From an uncultured Chloroflexota bacterium (GTDB taxonomy: Bacteria; Chloroflexota; Chloroflexia; Thermomicrobiales; UBA6265), in assembly GCA_937901745.1 (NCBI GenBank), contig CALGSZ010000052.1, positions 1 through 23,216 on the forward strand: 23,216 nt of DNA. The letters run 5' to 3'. Under the pieces are notes generated by a model, which was given only the letters and a program-made list of their open reading frames with translations, was not told the origin of the DNA and did no database searches. A program made the position numbers and the translations under genes. Each line of letters begins with the position of its first letter. Position 1 is the stretch's first letter. Shown here piece by piece: positions 22,686 to 23,216 of this stretch.

Positions 22686-22987
22686 CCTGTTCCGACGCCG
22701 TTAGAGCGGGAACGGCTCGGCTCTTCTTCGACAACGCGGTCAGCGACGAGGTCTATGCGACGCCGGCCCACGCGAGGCAGTCGAATCAGGGGCCCATCAC
22801 CAACGAGCAGGATTCGATCTTCGGCAACCACGGCGATAAGCCGGGATTCCTGGTCGACCTCGCAGGCTCAGTTGACGAGGGCTTCATCGGCACCATCACG
22901 GTGGGAGTCGCCGCGTCGTCGGAGTCTCAGGAAGACCGGATGGGTGACGGTCCCGGTGGGTCTGGCGGACCACGTGGACCTGGCTAG
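22640..22987 (+). pseudogene. Possible gene remnant: open coding frame without a start codon
   Basis: In the frame ending at the TAG of 22985-22987, no ATG, GTG or TTG occurs after the in-frame TGA at 22637-22639 until GTG at 22901. Yet codons from about 22721 have strongly GC-rich third positions and read as a plausible protein: LFFDNAVSDEVYATPAHARQ, then GPITNEQDSIFGNHGDKPGF, then VDEGFIGTITVGVAAS, ending in a Gly/Pro tail GGSGGPRGPG. This looks like the C-terminal part of a gene that lost its 5' end by deletion or frameshift. A sequencing error or unusual start could also explain it. No family is recognised. Confidence 0.35.
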
Positions 22988-23137
22988 CCGGGCGGACCTG
23001 GTAGATCGCTACCTTGCCAGCCTTCCGGTGGGAGCCCGCTCGCGCCGCCGGGTAGGGCATTGCCTTCAGGAGCGCGTCACTCGCTCCAGTTTTCTCATGG
23101 ATCGTTGCTCTTTCTTCGTGAGAGGAGGGAAGGTCAC
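22686..23137. other. Right-end region between the exported protein gene and a possible start at 23138
   Basis: Apart from the start-less coding stretch ending at 22987, the remaining 150 nt show no supported gene, no clear promoter and no terminator. It is GC-rich up to about 23060 and less so near 23080-23120, which could be a promoter area for a gene entering from 23138. Confidence 0.35.
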
Positions 23138-23150
23138 TTGTTCGCAAGTG
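23135..23150 (+). promoter_or_regulatory. UUCG-tetraloop hairpin at the possible start codon
   Basis: CACTTG-TTCG-CAAGTG is a perfect 6-bp stem with a TTCG loop, and it includes the candidate TTG start at 23138. UUCG tetraloops are unusually stable, so such a hairpin would influence translation if the start is real. Confidence 0.3.
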
Positions 23151-23216
23151 CGTCGAGAATTGTCAGTCCGGAAGCTCGCCATCGGTCCCGCAGGTTGGGA
23201 GGCATCGCGGCGCTCT
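23138..23216 (+). CDS. Possible start of a gene running off the right edge
   Basis: GAGGAGGG lies about 8 nt before a TTG at 23138, from which 26 codons stay open to the edge. They include the basic stretch RHRSRRLGGIAAL, which resembles the n-region and start of the hydrophobic region of a twin-arginine signal peptide. The fragment is too short to be sure, and no more can be said without the downstream sequence. Confidence 0.25.
   Translation, partial: MFASASRIVSPEARHRSRRLGGIAAL

Noticed and set aside
1..23216. CRISPR arrays, tRNA genes, insertion sequences or phage genes
   Set aside because: No regularly spaced repeats, no T-loop/anticodon-arm patterns, no transposase-like reading frames and no flanking direct or inverted repeats were seen.

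Overview
This is a high-GC bacterial chromosome segment with mostly housekeeping gene content. GC-rich third codon positions, very long spurious antisense reading frames, a SigA/RpoD-type sigma factor, and Tat-type export followed by an Ala/Thr/Pro linker fit a Chloroflexota bacterium of the Thermomicrobia type (Sphaerobacter/Thermomicrobium-like). That placement is inference from gene style, because no rRNA or other phylogenetic marker is present. I see no tRNA, rRNA, CRISPR array, insertion sequence, phage gene or plasmid function.

Layout. (1) 1-1688, minus: a membrane-anchored redox protein, truncated by the left edge, made of a MauE/DoxX-like membrane domain followed by two complete thioredoxin-fold domains and the start of a third. 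A small helix-turn-helix (HTH) protein gene (2023-2481) is divergent from it across an AT-rich promoter region with palindromes. (2) 2610-5133, minus: a tight three-gene operon of a small membrane protein, a homocysteine S-methyltransferase family enzyme and an FAD-dependent oxidoreductase. (3) 5370-7337, plus: acetyl-CoA synthetase with a strong downstream hairpin. (4) 7640-10566, plus: a D-aminoacylase-family amidohydrolase translationally coupled to an APH-like phosphotransferase whose catalytic loop is degenerate. (5) 10595-13540: a membrane-anchored J-domain protein (minus), an arginase-fold protein with an altered metal site (plus) and a CNNM/CBS/CorC protein (minus). (6) 13783-15696, minus: the sigma factor behind a strong extended -10 promoter and a leader of about 320 nt that can form competing stems, and upstream of it an IscA/ErpA-type iron-sulfur carrier. 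(7) 16080-19137: a small orphan gene, a RimJ/RimL-type acetyltransferase (minus), a TerC-family membrane protein and a D-2-hydroxyacid dehydrogenase. (8) 19313-21403, plus: a 696-residue flavo-iron-sulfur oxidoreductase with an N-terminal rubredoxin-like knuckle, followed by two strong hairpins. (9) 21870-23216: a Tat-exported helical protein of unknown function, an open coding stretch with no start codon (possible gene remnant), and a possible gene start at the right edge.

How it fits together. The recurring themes are thiol and iron-sulfur redox chemistry (MauE-redoxin fusion, IscA, rubredoxin/GltD-like enzyme) and acyl, amino-acid or one-carbon metabolism (Acs, homocysteine methyltransferase, D-aminoacylase, ureohydrolase-like protein, hydroxyacid dehydrogenase). 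The most unusual items are the multi-redoxin fusion, the coupled amidohydrolase and degenerate-kinase pair, the arginase-fold protein lacking a canonical metal-ligand histidine, and the structured sigma-factor leader. I did not see a clearly new defence or mobile system.
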